This document shows positions 1 to 10,559 of a stretch of DNA of 64,000 nucleotides, piece after piece. The position numbers and the translations under genes were made by a program. The stretch is from Apiosordaria backusii. Lineage: Eukaryota; Ascomycota; Sordariomycetes; Sordariales; Lasiosphaeriaceae. The notes beneath the pieces are model-generated. The model did not search any database and was not told the DNA's origin. It saw nothing but the letters and a program-made list of their open reading frames with translations. The DNA lies in assembly GCA_030549205.1 (NCBI GenBank), contig JAUKTV010000009.1:1054001-1118000 (forward strand), written 5' to 3'. Position 1 is the first letter of the stretch, and every line of letters begins with the position of its first letter.

Positions 1-1
1 A

Positions 2-1749
2 AACCAGCTGCGCGCGTCCCTCACGCACTGGCAGCAATGGTACCTCGAGTACTCGTCCCTCAAGGACGAGGTCGAGCAGCTCCCCGACCCTGCGCCCATC
101 GAAGACCTGCGGCGCATCCGACGCGACTTTGACGGGAAAGTCCTCACCCAGAAAGAAGTCAACGAGATCATGGGCAAGAACGACTTTCGGGACACGGCCA
201 AGATTTTGAGTTTGCTGTCGCACCGGATTGATTACGTCGAGGGAAACCTGAACTCGTTGGGGAAGTTGCTGGAGCAAGAGGAAAACCGTCTGGCGGCTGC
301 TAGTGTGATTGCCAACCCGGATGTTCCGAATGATGAGGAGACTGGGCTGCCGATCACGGATATTATTGAGGAGCTGGATGAGGATGATAATGTGGTTAAT
401 TTTCGGTTGCAGTCTGGGGGGGAGGCGTCGGCGAGGATTTTGGAGGCGTTGAAGAAGGCGGGGGTGGAGGAGGTTCCGGAGACGGAAGAGGATACGAAGA
501 AGGCGCAGGAGGAGATTGAGACTGCTGTCGAGAAGGAGAAGGAAGCGGCAGCGGCGGTGGCGGCGGCAGAACAGTCGACGCAGAAAAAGAAGTTGACTCC
601 CAACGTTATTGAACGAAAGCCGGAGCAGAAAAAAGCTACTACGAATGGTGACTCTCCAGTAGCCAAAAAGACAGTGTCTTTCGCCGAGGACACGAAGCCT
701 GGTCATGCGGAGGGCGAAATGTCGGAAAAGTCATTTGCAGCGCTGCAGCTGGAGCAGCTTATGAAAATGGCCAAGGAGTCGCAGGCAATGGACATGTCAA
801 AGGCCATTATTCCGGACAATGAATCGGAAGAGGACGCCAGATTGCGACGGGAAATGCTTGAATACAGCATGTCGGAAATCGGTCCGGTGGTCGCTGAGCT
901 CACCTTGGAAGAGGGAGAATTCGACGATGACGACGACTGGGACATGGATGAGGACGGCGACGAGGAAGACGAGGAGGAGGATGAGATGGGACGATCCAAG
1001 CAGAGTGTTCTTTCGTTCGACTACATCCAGCGCATGCAAGAGCTCGAAAAGAAACTTGGTGTGAAATCCGCCTTTTCTGCTGATCCAGTCGAGCCAACAC
1101 GCACTGTGCCAGATGAAGGAATGGGCCGGATCTCGGTTGTCAAGGAGTCGGCACAGAAGGCCAGCAAACCGGCGAAGGTCACCAAGGAAAAGAAGGAAAA
1201 GAAGAGTGTCAGCTTTGCGACCGAATTGGACATTGCCCCTGCTACAGCAACTACACGGCCAGAGCAACCAGTTGCACCAACAGCGCCCGCGGCACCCAAG
1301 GTCAATCCTGTCGCTGATATCGTGGAAAAGGTTTCGGACCTGACCATGGAAGACGAGCCCGAGGAACCCCCAAGCGTGTGTCGAGGTTCAAGAAGGAGCG
1401 CGCCACTGGCGTGCTGCCACCAGGGCCGCACCAGCTTCCTGCCACATTTATCCACACCCCCAGCGCCCCGCCCCCAGAGCCAACTCCCCCAGAGGATGCC
1501 ACCATGGCTACCTCTGTCGTTGAAAGACCGACTCCAGTAACAGCCGCAGAGCCCGATGACATGGACGACGCGATGCTGTACCAAGCCGCTGCGGTCGAGT
1601 ACGCCCGGATGCGGAACCAGCTCATCCAGAAGCAAGGCGGCTTCATTGAAGACCCGCCGCTCAATGAAGAAGGACTGATCGCGTCTGATGACGGTCCGAA
1701 GAAGATGAGCAGGTTCAAGGCGGCGAGGTTGACTAAAATACAGCAGTAA
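2..1749 (+). CDS. Bud27/URI-type unconventional prefoldin, 5' partial, with apparent frameshift
   Basis: The reading frame is already open at base 2, so the N-terminus lies upstream. The first residues visible (NQLRASLTHWQQWYLEYSSL onward, then RRDFDGKVLTQKEVNEIMG) are the coiled-coil end of a prefoldin fold, followed by acidic, Lys-rich linkers and a C-terminal part with two copies of an SRFK-type motif (SRFKKERA and SRFKAARL). This layout matches the Bud27/URI family, cytoplasmic scaffolds that bind Rpb5 and assist RNA polymerase assembly and translation. The first frame runs to 1540, but its last 55 residues look non-coding. The conserved C-terminus lies in another frame, ending at 1749. 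The switch falls at the five-C run 1367-1371: one more C would give PPKRVSRFKKE in a single frame. Family call is good; whether the gene is broken is open. Confidence 0.8.
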
Positions 1750-2280
1750 CTTCCAAGGATGAGGCCATAGTCGATGATAGATGTCGAACTATACACATCC
1801 TTTTTTCTTCCTTCTTGTTCTTTTTCCCTTTTCCATATGGTGATCTGGTGTATCACGGTTTCCCATTTCTTCCCATCCCATTGATCTCGTAGGGATGAAT
1901 CATTGCATGACATGACCAACGGAACGCTTCAATCTGACAATTGATGGTTCGCAGCATTTCAATCTGCCTATCATTACTAGCGATTCCAATATTAAAAACT
2001 TTCCAAGACGGAGCTCTCTGACGCCTCGGCCAGTTGCTTTGACAACTTTGATTTAGTGGTCCTGGCGATTCGTTTCACTCCTCACATTCTTGACTTTGAC
2101 GTCCATTTTTGCCAGAATAGAACGTAAAAAATATGAACTCCCGTTGACTCAACCAGCCATAGGTGTGCCTCTGCAATATCATAAATTCGTGACCACCCCA
2201 TCAAAACAAAATAAACACAACCGCCATCCTTTGGTAGTTTTTTACATTATATTCTTTTCCCTCCCCTATTGCGTACCAGC
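1750..2280. other. intergenic, convergent 3' ends
   Basis: Lies between the 3' ends of the URI-like gene and nudC. AT-rich with T-runs such as 1801-1830, as expected for 3' untranslated sequence. Nothing else recognised. Confidence 0.6.
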
Positions 2281-2903
2281 TCACTGAATCTTGGCATTAC
2301 TAAAATCCATCTCCGGATGCTGCTCCTGAAACTTTTTCAGTATCTCCATCTTCTTTTGCTCATCACTCGTCGGCAACCCTTGCTCCTTCTGCCGCTGATC
2401 ATACATCATCTTTTCCACTAGCCCCCTCGTCTCCCCGTCCAAGTCACTCAGTTTGCTGTTATCCGGCACGATTTTCGTGACGTCGATTTTAGGGGCGGAG
2501 GTAACGACGTGAGCCCACCATTCCTGCTTGTTGACTTTGTCGAGGAGGATCTCGACGGTTTTGGAGGTGCCGTCGGGGGAGGTGGTCAAAGTCCAGGTGG
2601 AGTCGTCGACGTGGATGGGGTGGGGGAGGGAGCCGGAGATGATGGGGGGTTGGTTTTTGATGCCGGCGGAGAGGGTGGTTTTGGTGAAGGTGATGGAGAG
2701 GTCGCGGGCGCGGAGGGTGGGGGGATGGGGAAGGTGAGGGTGAGGTCGGTGATGGTTTGGGTCCAGGTGTAGGGGAGGGAGGATTGTTCGAGTTGTTCGC
2801 GGGCGGTGGCGGCGGCGGCTTCAGCGGGGGAGAGGTCTGGGTGTTGTTAGAGATGATATGATAATGGGAGGGGGAAGAAGGGGGATATACCTGTGTCGGC
2901 CAT
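2281..2903 (-). CDS. nudC: nuclear movement protein NudC, with apparent frameshift
   Basis: NudC is a cytoplasmic Hsp90-type co-chaperone with a p23/CS fold. It supports LIS1/dynein-dependent nuclear migration in hyphae. Exon 1 is 2903-2891 (MADT), with a 54-bp intron at 2837-2890 (GTATAT donor, CTAAC branch) and exon 2 at 2836-2281. The CS domain begins [17 protein letters not shown] and continues to [15 protein letters not shown]. The C-terminus ([20 protein letters not shown] then [15 protein letters not shown]) is diagnostic for NudC. The two halves of the CS domain are in different frames. The break is at the six-G run 2719-2724, and one more G restores [13 protein letters not shown]. 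Corrected length would be about 190 residues, normal for fungal NudC. Divergent from tfb3. Confidence 0.88.
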
Positions 2904-3867
2904 TTTGACTTTTGGGGGGGGGGGTTGAACTACAGTGCTGGGTGAGGTTTGGATGGGTGGGAAAGGGAGGTTGTTGACTTGGGTGTTTGTTTAATTGAAG
3001 ATGGATAGAAAGTGATGGAATGGCTGAGCTCATGGTGGGGTAGGGTGAGCTTGGAGCTTGCAGCAAGGCACCACCCCGCACTTTCCCAAGAGAAGGGAAC
3101 CCCACATGGCGGGATCCACACTTTGGAAGGAAACACCCCTCCTGGAACATGGTCTTGTGACCCTGTTAGGGTCTTAACATGATGTTCCGGCTACACCTTC
3201 AATCATACGGCCGTACCTGCCTTTGATATATCCGGTTCGAGGACTGCTCGCGTATGTAGTAGAATAGTAATATAGTTTAATGGTTTAATCAATTGCCTGC
3301 AGCCGTGAGGTCCTTAGTTTAATTCGTAATGTGATCGTCGTTGTAGATTTTCTTCCAACTTCCCCGCCTATAATATATCGTAACATATAAGTGTAGTGTT
3401 GAGAGCCCAACCAACAAGACACCAGTACCAGCCAATACAGTAAATTACCTGGGTTTCAAGGACCCTAGGAAGTACCTTTTATCAAATAAAAATAGGCCTG
3501 AACATGATGTTCGCCGAACATGATGTTAGCGAAAGAGGTACATCCTAACTGTCTCCCACCCAACATGCTGTAGGGCCACTAACATGGTGTACAACATGAT
3601 GTTCCGGGGTGGGCCTTTCCGTCCAAGGCAGGTGCAAAGTTGACAGGGGTGTCGCGTAAAGTGGTTTATCAGCCTTGCCTTTGATTTGTACATGCTTGGC
3701 GTGCTGGTCATCCAGCCTTTTCTTGAACAACTTCGCGATCAACATCACCATTTCACCAGCTCGACTTCGACGCACCACCACGACCCGAGCCGGAATTTTT
3801 CAGAGGAGAACCCTTCCATCGACATAATAATACTAGATAAAGGGACTCGCACACAAAAACCACCACC
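2904..3867. promoter_or_regulatory. divergent intergenic region between nudC and tfb3
   Basis: Shared upstream region of two divergent genes. It carries an unusual cluster of AACATGATGTT-like 11-mers (3144-3603, listed separately) and a G-run at 2917-2927. No ORF with convincing composition. Confidence 0.5.
3144..3607. repeat. clustered AACATGATGTT motif
   Basis: The 11-mer AACATGATGTT occurs exactly at 3176-3186, 3501-3511, 3517-3527 and 3593-3603. Near matches AACATGGTCT (3146), AACATGCTGT (3562) and AACATGGTGT (3581) lie between. The first and last exact copies share a longer 15-mer ending CCGG. The motif is nearly palindromic. Seven related words within 460 bp is far above chance, but the function is unknown. 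Confidence 0.6.
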
Positions 3868-5007
3868 ATGACCTCCCGCAAACCCCCCACAACCTCCTCC
3901 CGTGGCGGCGGCGTCACCCCCGCCCCCACAACCACCTCCTCCGGCCTCCCCACCCTCTCCTCAGACGACATGTGCCCCGTCTGCAAAACCATCCGCTACC
4001 TCAACCGCGACATGGAATTCCTCATCAACCCCGAATGCTACCACTCCATGTGCTCCGCCTGCGTCAACCGCCTCTTCAACGAAGGCCCCAACCAATGCCC
4101 CTACGCCGGCTGCCACCGCACCCTCCGCCGCAAGGGTTTTCGGAGCGCCTTCTTCGGCGACCTCTCGGTCGAGCGCGAAGTCGACATTCGCCGCCGCGTA
4201 AGCCAGGTCTTCAACCAAGCCGAAGACGACTTCCAAACCTTGCGTGATTACAACAACTACCTCCAAATGGTCGAAGACCTAACCTTTGACCTTGTCAACG
4301 GCGACGAGGCTACCAAAAGAAAAGCAGAAGGGGAACTGCAGCAATGGGAGGCGGAGCACAAGGCTGATATTGAGCGGAATAAACGGGTGGGGAGGGAACA
4401 GGACGAGCAATCCCGGCGGAGGCTGGCGGCGGAACGGGAGGCGGCAAGGCAGCGCCGGCTGGATGCGATAAAAGAGGCTGAGGAGGAGAAGTTGGAGAAA
4501 ATTAAGATACGGGAGGCGGAGATTGATAACCTTGAGCGGGGGGGGGCGTTGCCTGATCAGCAGAGGGTGCAGCTTAAGCGGAGGGGGAAGCAGGCTGTTG
4601 ATGCGGCTGCTAACCTTGCCACTTCTGCTAGTATTACGACTACTACCGCAGCTACAGACAGCGTTGGTAAGCTTTCTATTCGTGGCCTCAAAGAAAAGAA
4701 GAAGGAGCCTAAGCCGGAGGGGCCGTATGATCCGTTTGGGGGGCTGGATTTGCAGCCGAGTAGGTATAAGATTCATCCTGGGCTCAAGCACCCGAGTGTG
4801 GAAAAGTATAGGTTGGATCAGGGGCATGTTACGGGGGGGTATAGCTTTGAGGAGTATACTAGTAGGGCCATGTTTGAGGCGTTTGCGGGGTTGGGGGTGT
4901 TTATTGAGGATGAGAAGGAGGTTGGGGTGGGGTTGTCGGCGAGTGAGGTGGTGGGGATGGGGGCTGCTATGGCGGCTGTGGGGGGGGATGGGATGGATTT
5001 GGATTGA
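3868..5007 (+). CDS. tfb3: TFIIH subunit Tfb3/MAT1, CDK-activating kinase assembly factor
   Basis: Single exon, 379 residues. Tfb3/MAT1 ties the Kin28/cyclin H kinase module to core TFIIH in the nucleus, for transcription initiation and nucleotide excision repair. A C3HC4 RING lies near residues 36-80 (MCPVCKTIRY, then PECYHSMCSACVNRLF, then QCPYAGCHRTLRRKGF). The conserved EREVDIRRRVSQVFN follows, then a long charged helix rich in Glu, Arg and Lys (about residues 165-240). The C-terminus (EKYRLDQGHVTGGYSFEEYT) matches the kinase-binding end of the family. The start ATG at 3868 follows ACCACC. Convergent with the 942-residue gene. Confidence 0.93.
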   Translation: MTSRKPPTTSSRGGGVTPAPTTTSSGLPTLSSDDMCPVCKTIRYLNRDMEFLINPECYHSMCSACVNRLFNEGPNQCPYAGCHRTLRRKGFRSAFFGDLSVEREVDIRRRVSQVFNQAEDDFQTLRDYNNYLQMVEDLTFDLVNGDEATKRKAEGELQQWEAEHKADIERNKRVGREQDEQSRRRLAAEREAARQRRLDAIKEAEEEKLEKIKIREAEIDNLERGGALPDQQRVQLKRRGKQAVDAAANLATSASITTTTAATDSVGKLSIRGLKEKKKEPKPEGPYDPFGGLDLQPSRYKIHPGLKHPSVEKYRLDQGHVTGGYSFEEYTSRAMFEAFAGLGVFIEDEKEVGVGLSASEVVGMGAAMAAVGGDGMDLD

Positions 5008-5650
5008 AATAGGGAAGGGGTTGAATTTTGGGGATATTTTGTTTTGTGTTTTACATTGATGCATCTTGTGACAGGCATAGCGCTGGCGTTTGGGAGGGGT
5101 TTGGGTTTAGACATCAAGATAAATGGGAGGCAACATGATAAAGCATAGAGGCTTTGTTAATGATGGTGAAGATGGTGAAGATGGTGAAGATGGTGAAGAT
5201 GGTGAAGACAAAAAGACGTGTTTCACGAGACCGAAAGGTAAAAGAATAAAGGGGAATAATGTCATGGGAGAAGAACTGTAATGTGACACGCTCCTGTTAA
5301 CCCTGGAAGAGCGGGTGGACCATGAAGACACACACAAGACGAGATATCCAATCCATGCTATATTCCCATCTCAACAAAAAATAAAAATTACAGTTACACG
5401 AGAGCAAAAACTATGCTAATGCTCACTCGCTCGCTATGCAAGAGTTGTTCCCTTTCCTTTCCTTCTCTTCCATTCAAATATGCCTCTGCTGCTTCCAGAT
5501 GACAAAACCAACTTCCAAACCCAATTAAACCCTTAATAATACACAGGCATACCTGCAATCCAATGCCTCAAATCTCCTGGTATTGCGCCACCCATCTCCT
5601 CACAATTATATATCCGTGACATCCTGCCTCTCACCCCGTGAATTCCCATC
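5008..5650. other. intergenic, convergent 3' ends
   Basis: 3' untranslated sequence of two convergent genes. Holds a 9-bp minisatellite at 5162-5208; otherwise nothing recognised. Confidence 0.6.
5162..5208. repeat. (GATGGTGAA)n minisatellite
   Basis: About five perfect copies of a 9-bp unit just downstream of tfb3. Confidence 0.9.
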
Positions 5651-8479
5651 TTAATACCCCTGCCGGCTATACTGACTAGGCGCATACTGACTAGGCGCAT
5701 ACCCCCCACCATTCCCTCCCGGCCTATCAATCCTCTTCCCATCCAAAAACCTCGGACTATTCACCACCCCGCCACTAGCATACGGATCCTGCCCCATCTG
5801 CTCCCTCCTCCTCTGCTCAAACGCCGCCCTCTCCTCCTCATCCAGCGAGAAAGCCTTCTTCAGCCACCCAAACGCGCTCCTCTTCTTCTTCAAGGCGCCG
5901 CCCCCTTTGGAATTCGCCGTCTCATTCGTCATCGCCGTCCCGTTGCTCATCATGGACATCCCCATTGCCGAAGGGATATTCCTAGACGGAATCGGCGGGT
6001 GGGGAAAGTTAAACTGCTGCACCCCGCCGACTGTCCCTGAGGTGTGGGGGCGTTGTTGAAGAGGAGAGTATGGGTTCGCTTGGACAGGTCGGAAGAATTG
6101 TCTGTCTGAATGGGGGGAGGGGATCAAGCCTGGGGCGATGAAGGAGGGAGGGGGGGAAAAGTCGGCGAGGGAGGAGTTGATAGAGGTTATCGAGTTGACT
6201 GGGGGGCGCTCCATGTCTGAGCCGGAGCCGTAGGCAGAATCTGGGGCCTGGAAGGTTTGGTAGTTTTGTTGGTGGTGGTAGGTTCGGGTCGATGCTGCGT
6301 GGTTGTGTTGGACGGCGTGGTGGTGGCTGTCTGGTGGAGGCACGTGGATCGACTCCGGAGGGTTCATCTTGAGGGAGATGCGGTCGCGGAGTGAGGTGCG
6401 GTGGCTGTTGTTGGTTTGATACATGTCTACCTCCAGGTCTGGCTCGGGGACAACTTCGGGTGCTTGGCCTGGGTCGCGGATGGATTCTGTCCTGATAGAT
6501 TCTGTGCCCAGAGAATCCGTCTTGAATGAATCTGTCCTGGTGGAATCTGTTCTGAAGGAGTCCGTCCGGGTAGAACCTGGTCTTGGCTCATATCTGGAAT
6601 CGTGCTGGGGCTCTCGCTTGGGAGCTGACCTTTGATTCCTTGCTCCAATCTCGACAACCTTGGGTCCTCGGACTTCAATAACCTTTGGTTTCGGAATCTC
6701 GACGACTTTAGGTCTTGGGTTCTCAACAATCCTTGGTCGAGGTGTTTCAACAATCTGGGTTCTGGAAGCTTGTGCTTTGTGAGTTTGCTCGCGGGGCTTT
6801 GGGGACGCTGTCCTCGGTTTAGGGATCGATTCCGCCGGCGATGGAAATTCAAGCTTTGCGCTAGGTACATTTTCCCTTGTCTTGGGGCGCTCAGCAACAA
6901 TCCGAGGCGAAGGCTGCGGCGATGGTCGTGGTGATGGTCTCGGTGACGGCTGAGGGGTGTAGACTGTGGGCTGCAAAAGATATAAGGTGCCCTCTTGCTT
7001 TTCTTCTTCCTCCTCTTTATGCACTTCCAGTTTTGGAGCTTCGAGCAAAACACTAGGTCGCTTGGAAAGCCGCCGGGGGTTTCGAGCCGGTGGGGGAGGG
7101 GACTCGGGCGGTGATTCGGCCGGTCGTTGCGGTTGTGTGGGTGGTTGATAGACTGCTGAGGTTAAGAGTTGTGGAGGTGATTGGGGTAGTGAGGCCTGCG
7201 GTAAAGAATTAGGCGGTGATAACGGGGTAGCCTTGGTTTCTGTCTCCTCCTCGGTTGCCACTTTGGGTTGTGGAGGGGTTGTTGGCCGTTTTTCTGGTGC
7301 GGGCTCAGCTTCTTCTGGAAGCGCAAAGTTCAGAAACGACGATGGCCTAGATGCTGTGAGCGCGTTTATGGTGCTTAGGCGAAGGGACAATCGTGGAGGC
7401 GAGTTTGGTATCTTCCTCGGCGGTGATGTTGGGGGCGTTGTGACAGTTGTCGCGGACGCATCCGATGGCTTGGGACTGTGCTTCGGAGATGTGTATGTCG
7501 CAGCATTCAGCTGCTGTGATCTTACTCTGCGGCTGACCTCGCCAGCTCTTCGGTCCATTTCCGAGACCATGCCGGCTAGCCTCACCACCAGCGCGTTCAG
7601 TGAGCTTCCCTTGTGCTGCAAATCCATGAAAGCGTTGAACCACCCATCTGTGTTTCCCTTCATAGCATCAAAGATGTCAATCACATCGGGACGCTCCTGT
7701 CGCCATGGCCCGTGGTGTTGTTCTGCTAGGTAAATGGTGAAGTCTCTGGTCGCCGCGAGACCTTCAGCCAGATCCTGCGTGGTTTGTTTAAGAGCAATCT
7801 GAGTACGAGCCAGAATATGCTCGATCTTCTCGTTGCCCTCCAAGATCTGCATCCGATAGTTTTGGTCCTCCAACATGCGTTCAAACACATCGATGTTGTC
7901 CATGGGCAGCCGCAAGTGCTCAATCCTCAGTGTCACGTCCTTCATGGCCAGGTCCATATCCTCCAGTGTCGTTTCCAAAAACTCGTCCACCTCATCGATG
8001 TGTCCCTGCAAGATCGAAACAACCAAGATCTGGCTGTTGGCCATGCCATTGAGCAATAAATATACGCCAAAAGAGATCTGGGCCATCAATCTCCACAGCT
8101 CGTGTGCTTGTTGTCCAGGTCGAAAACGCCACAACGCAGCCGGGTGAGGGTCGGAGTGCCCACCGTCGAGAAGCTCTTCACGCCGGGCTTTGGCATCACC
8201 AGTCCTGAGCTTGGGCTTGCCCGAGTTTTCGCCTTGTGTGGCCTCGGCGAGAGACTCGGCAAAGGCATCCTGCATCGATGGGATGGGATGCTGAGGTGCT
8301 GATGGTGCTGCAGACGAAGATGGAACTGGCGGTCCTGGCCGTGGTTTTTCCTCGGGTCTTCCCCTTGAATCCAGCTCCGAATCTGAATCCATATCCCCGA
8401 TACTGTCATCGTCGGCTATTAACATTATGGGTAGTTGCACATCGGAGATGCGTGATGACGGGTGGCGTGGAAAGGCCAT
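5651..8479 (-). CDS. conserved filamentous-fungal coiled-coil protein, function unknown
   Basis: One uninterrupted 942-residue frame. I do not recognise a named family. After an acidic start (ADDDSIGDMDSDSELDSRG), residues about 110-330 form the ordered part: a helix beginning LWRLMAQISFGVYLLLNGMA, then long amphipathic helices (ILQGHIDEVDEFLETTLEDM and MLEDQNYRMQILEGNEKIEH) that look coiled-coil. The middle is disordered, Pro/Ser-rich, with PSPRPSPRPSPQPSPR and a run of seven-residue repeats of type RTDSFRTDST (DNA about 6470-6590). Near the C-terminus a basic/amphipathic block, RSAFGWLKKAFSLDEEER, looks conserved and could bind membrane or a partner. Probably a cortical or scaffold protein; that is inference only. 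Confidence 0.75.
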   Translation of the reverse strand: MAFPRHPSSRISDVQLPIMLIADDDSIGDMDSDSELDSRGRPEEKPRPGPPVPSSSAAPSAPQHPIPSMQDAFAESLAEATQGENSGKPKLRTGDAKARREELLDGGHSDPHPAALWRFRPGQQAHELWRLMAQISFGVYLLLNGMANSQILVVSILQGHIDEVDEFLETTLEDMDLAMKDVTLRIEHLRLPMDNIDVFERMLEDQNYRMQILEGNEKIEHILARTQIALKQTTQDLAEGLAATRDFTIYLAEQHHGPWRQERPDVIDIFDAMKGNTDGWFNAFMDLQHKGSSLNALVVRLAGMVSEMDRRAGEVSRRVRSQQLNAATYTSPKHSPKPSDASATTVTTPPTSPPRKIPNSPPRLSLRLSTINALTASRPSSFLNFALPEEAEPAPEKRPTTPPQPKVATEEETETKATPLSPPNSLPQASLPQSPPQLLTSAVYQPPTQPQRPAESPPESPPPPARNPRRLSKRPSVLLEAPKLEVHKEEEEEKQEGTLYLLQPTVYTPQPSPRPSPRPSPQPSPRIVAERPKTRENVPSAKLEFPSPAESIPKPRTASPKPREQTHKAQASRTQIVETPRPRIVENPRPKVVEIPKPKVIEVRGPKVVEIGARNQRSAPKREPQHDSRYEPRPGSTRTDSFRTDSTRTDSFKTDSLGTESIRTESIRDPGQAPEVVPEPDLEVDMYQTNNSHRTSLRDRISLKMNPPESIHVPPPDSHHHAVQHNHAASTRTYHHQQNYQTFQAPDSAYGSGSDMERPPVNSITSINSSLADFSPPPSFIAPGLIPSPHSDRQFFRPVQANPYSPLQQRPHTSGTVGGVQQFNFPHPPIPSRNIPSAMGMSMMSNGTAMTNETANSKGGGALKKKRSAFGWLKKAFSLDEEERAAFEQRRREQMGQDPYASGGVVNSPRFLDGKRIDRPGGNGGGYAPSQYAPSQYSRQGY

Positions 8480-9653
8480 GACTAGACGGCCGACTTGGGC
8501 GGCTTCAACACGGCGATGGCTTCAACAGGCCCGAGAATTCGGCAACCATTGGCCTGCCGATCAACTCGGCGATCGGCAGGAACGGGTGGTACGGGTGGTA
8601 CGGGTGGTCGTCGCGGGTGGGGCCGGATGTTATGCGTATGTTCCACGGGAGCCCGCAGTTTGATGGCGGGCTGTGTGCGACGGGTTGTTCGGCAGCACAG
8701 AAGCACCACACGTGGTTGTCTTAGAAAGGACGTTTGAATGCGAAGGAGAGAAAAGGGTCGATAAAGATACAAAAAGTGATCAAGTCAGAGAGGTGAACAG
8801 GTCCTTGTCATGGATTGTCCTCGAGATGAAACATAATGGTTCTGGACCCCAAGAGTGCGGCGGCGGAAGACGATGAGAGCTTCTCGGGCGGTGACTCTCA
8901 CCAGGCTGGTGACCGAAGCGAGCGTCGAATGTTCCAAATTCCGTCGGTCAAGCTGGAGCAACCGGACTGTCAAACACTCGCCCTGGCGGCAGGAGTAAAC
9001 AAATTCTCGTGATACCAGGCTCGGGCCGGGGAAGAATGTCGCACGATGCTGATCCAGGCGCGCTGGCGTATCTAGGGGAGCTGGTGAAGAACTGAGGGTG
9101 TGGGGGCCCAGGGGTTGAAACAAACTCCAATGTTTCTTGTTTGCTCGACCACGGGATATCTGCCGTTGCTATCGTGAACTTGGGACGGAATGGTCTGAAG
9201 AGAACTCGAAAAGAAACTGGCTGCACAGCACAGAGACGACCACGCCCGACAACTGCGAGATAATCAAAGAGCGAGGAGAGAGATGGCCGGGCGGTTTTCG
9301 AGAGGGAGAACAGCAAAATCAGCGTTGCGTTCCGCTCCACTCGCGCACTATTGACAGGCGGCGCATTTTGTTCAGTGCTTCTGGTTCCTGACTGGGGAAC
9401 CAGGTGTGCCCTGCACCGGCGTGGCACACACACACCGTCCCACCGACGCTACCCATGGGCGCCATCGAGGCCCCCTGCGATGCCATCTCATCTTCCCCAT
9501 TATTGACTATTTCTCCGTACATCCCCATCTGTCATTTCATTCTTCGCTGATATTCATTCTAGCCTTCAATGCCCTTGGGAGGTCATAAAGGTCACAAAGG
9601 TCTCGACTTGGCTGTACTCTCAAAATGGGCAGGGGAAAACCTGGATTTGCCCT
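8480..9653. other. upstream region of the 942-residue gene
   Basis: No convincing gene. A 9-bp unit ACGGGTGGT occurs three times at 8583-8609. The segment ends at the target-site duplication of the transposon. Confidence 0.5.
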
Positions 9654-9661
9654 CGTTTGCG
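9654..9661. repeat. left target-site duplication of the Mutator-like element
   Basis: CGTTTGCG directly before the left inverted repeat. The same 8 bp follow the right repeat at 13750-13757. Shifting the left boundary by one base gives a 9-bp duplication, CGTTTGCGC (9654-9662 and 13750-13758). Confidence 0.85.
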
Positions 9662-9732
9662 CGGGTTCTCTAAATTCACTGTGTAGATTCTCTATATTCT
9701 CTGTGTTCCACTTTGACTAACCGTAAGAAGAA
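9662..9732 (+). repeat. left terminal inverted repeat of the MULE
   Basis: Begins CGGGTTCTCTAAATTC. It matches the reverse complement of 13679-13749 over 71 bp with one mismatch (G/A at position 44 of the repeat). A second, looser inverted segment (CCACAATGT-AGCCACA) continues inward to about 9770. Confidence 0.93.
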
Positions 9733-9874
9733 TGCTCCACAATGTTAGCCACACCTATTTTTTGCTGTGCTTAATATATACTAACATTTTAAAGAGCTAG
9801 GTTAGAGTTTTCTATAGGAATTGCCTGAGAATTGTAGGAGCTGTCTAAAGCGTTGACTTTGCCATTATTACTAC

Positions 9875-9930
9875 TACTACTACCTACCTACTTAACCTAC
9901 TACCTACCTACCTACTTACCTTATATTACC
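9875..9930. repeat. CTACCTAC-type simple repeat
   Basis: Low-complexity ACT/CTAC run just inside the MULE. Confidence 0.8.
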
Positions 9931-10559
9931 GCCATTAAGATATCTATATAAAAGCCTATTATTATTAAGTCTTCCGATTCTTCTGATAATAAATTCCTAC
10001 TTATTGAAAGCCTTATTTACAAGCCCTCTTCCTTTTCTATTAGTAAAGGCTATAAGCATACGTTTTTAAAGCTATCGATTACTTTAAGCCCTTTTAAAGT
10101 TATAAAAAAGCCTATACTTATAGTAGTTAAGTTAGAATTAAGCGATTTTAAGGTTTAGGTTTTAAATAGTTTAAATAGCGACTTTAAGGCTACTAAGGAT
10201 AAAGCGGTGAACTAGTCTTTTAACGACGACTAAGACTATTTAAAAGGAGGGTTTTCCTACCTTTTTAATAAAGAATAGGACTTTTATAAAGTGCTTTTTT
10301 AAAATATTAACGATATAGTTAAATAGTTTAGCTTTTATATTTTAAAGCTATACTTTTTTAACTATATAGGCAAAAGCAGGCTAAAGTAAGTTATTTATTA
10401 TAACCTAATCTGTTTAAAAGATAAGACTTTCCTTTTGAAAAGCATTAATAAGTAGGCTAAAAAGTCACTTTAAAAAGACTGCCTTTAGAAAGTAAAGGCT
10501 ATTAAAGTCAATAGAAAGAATAGAAAGAAAGTATATATTATTCTATTGTAAATTTATTT

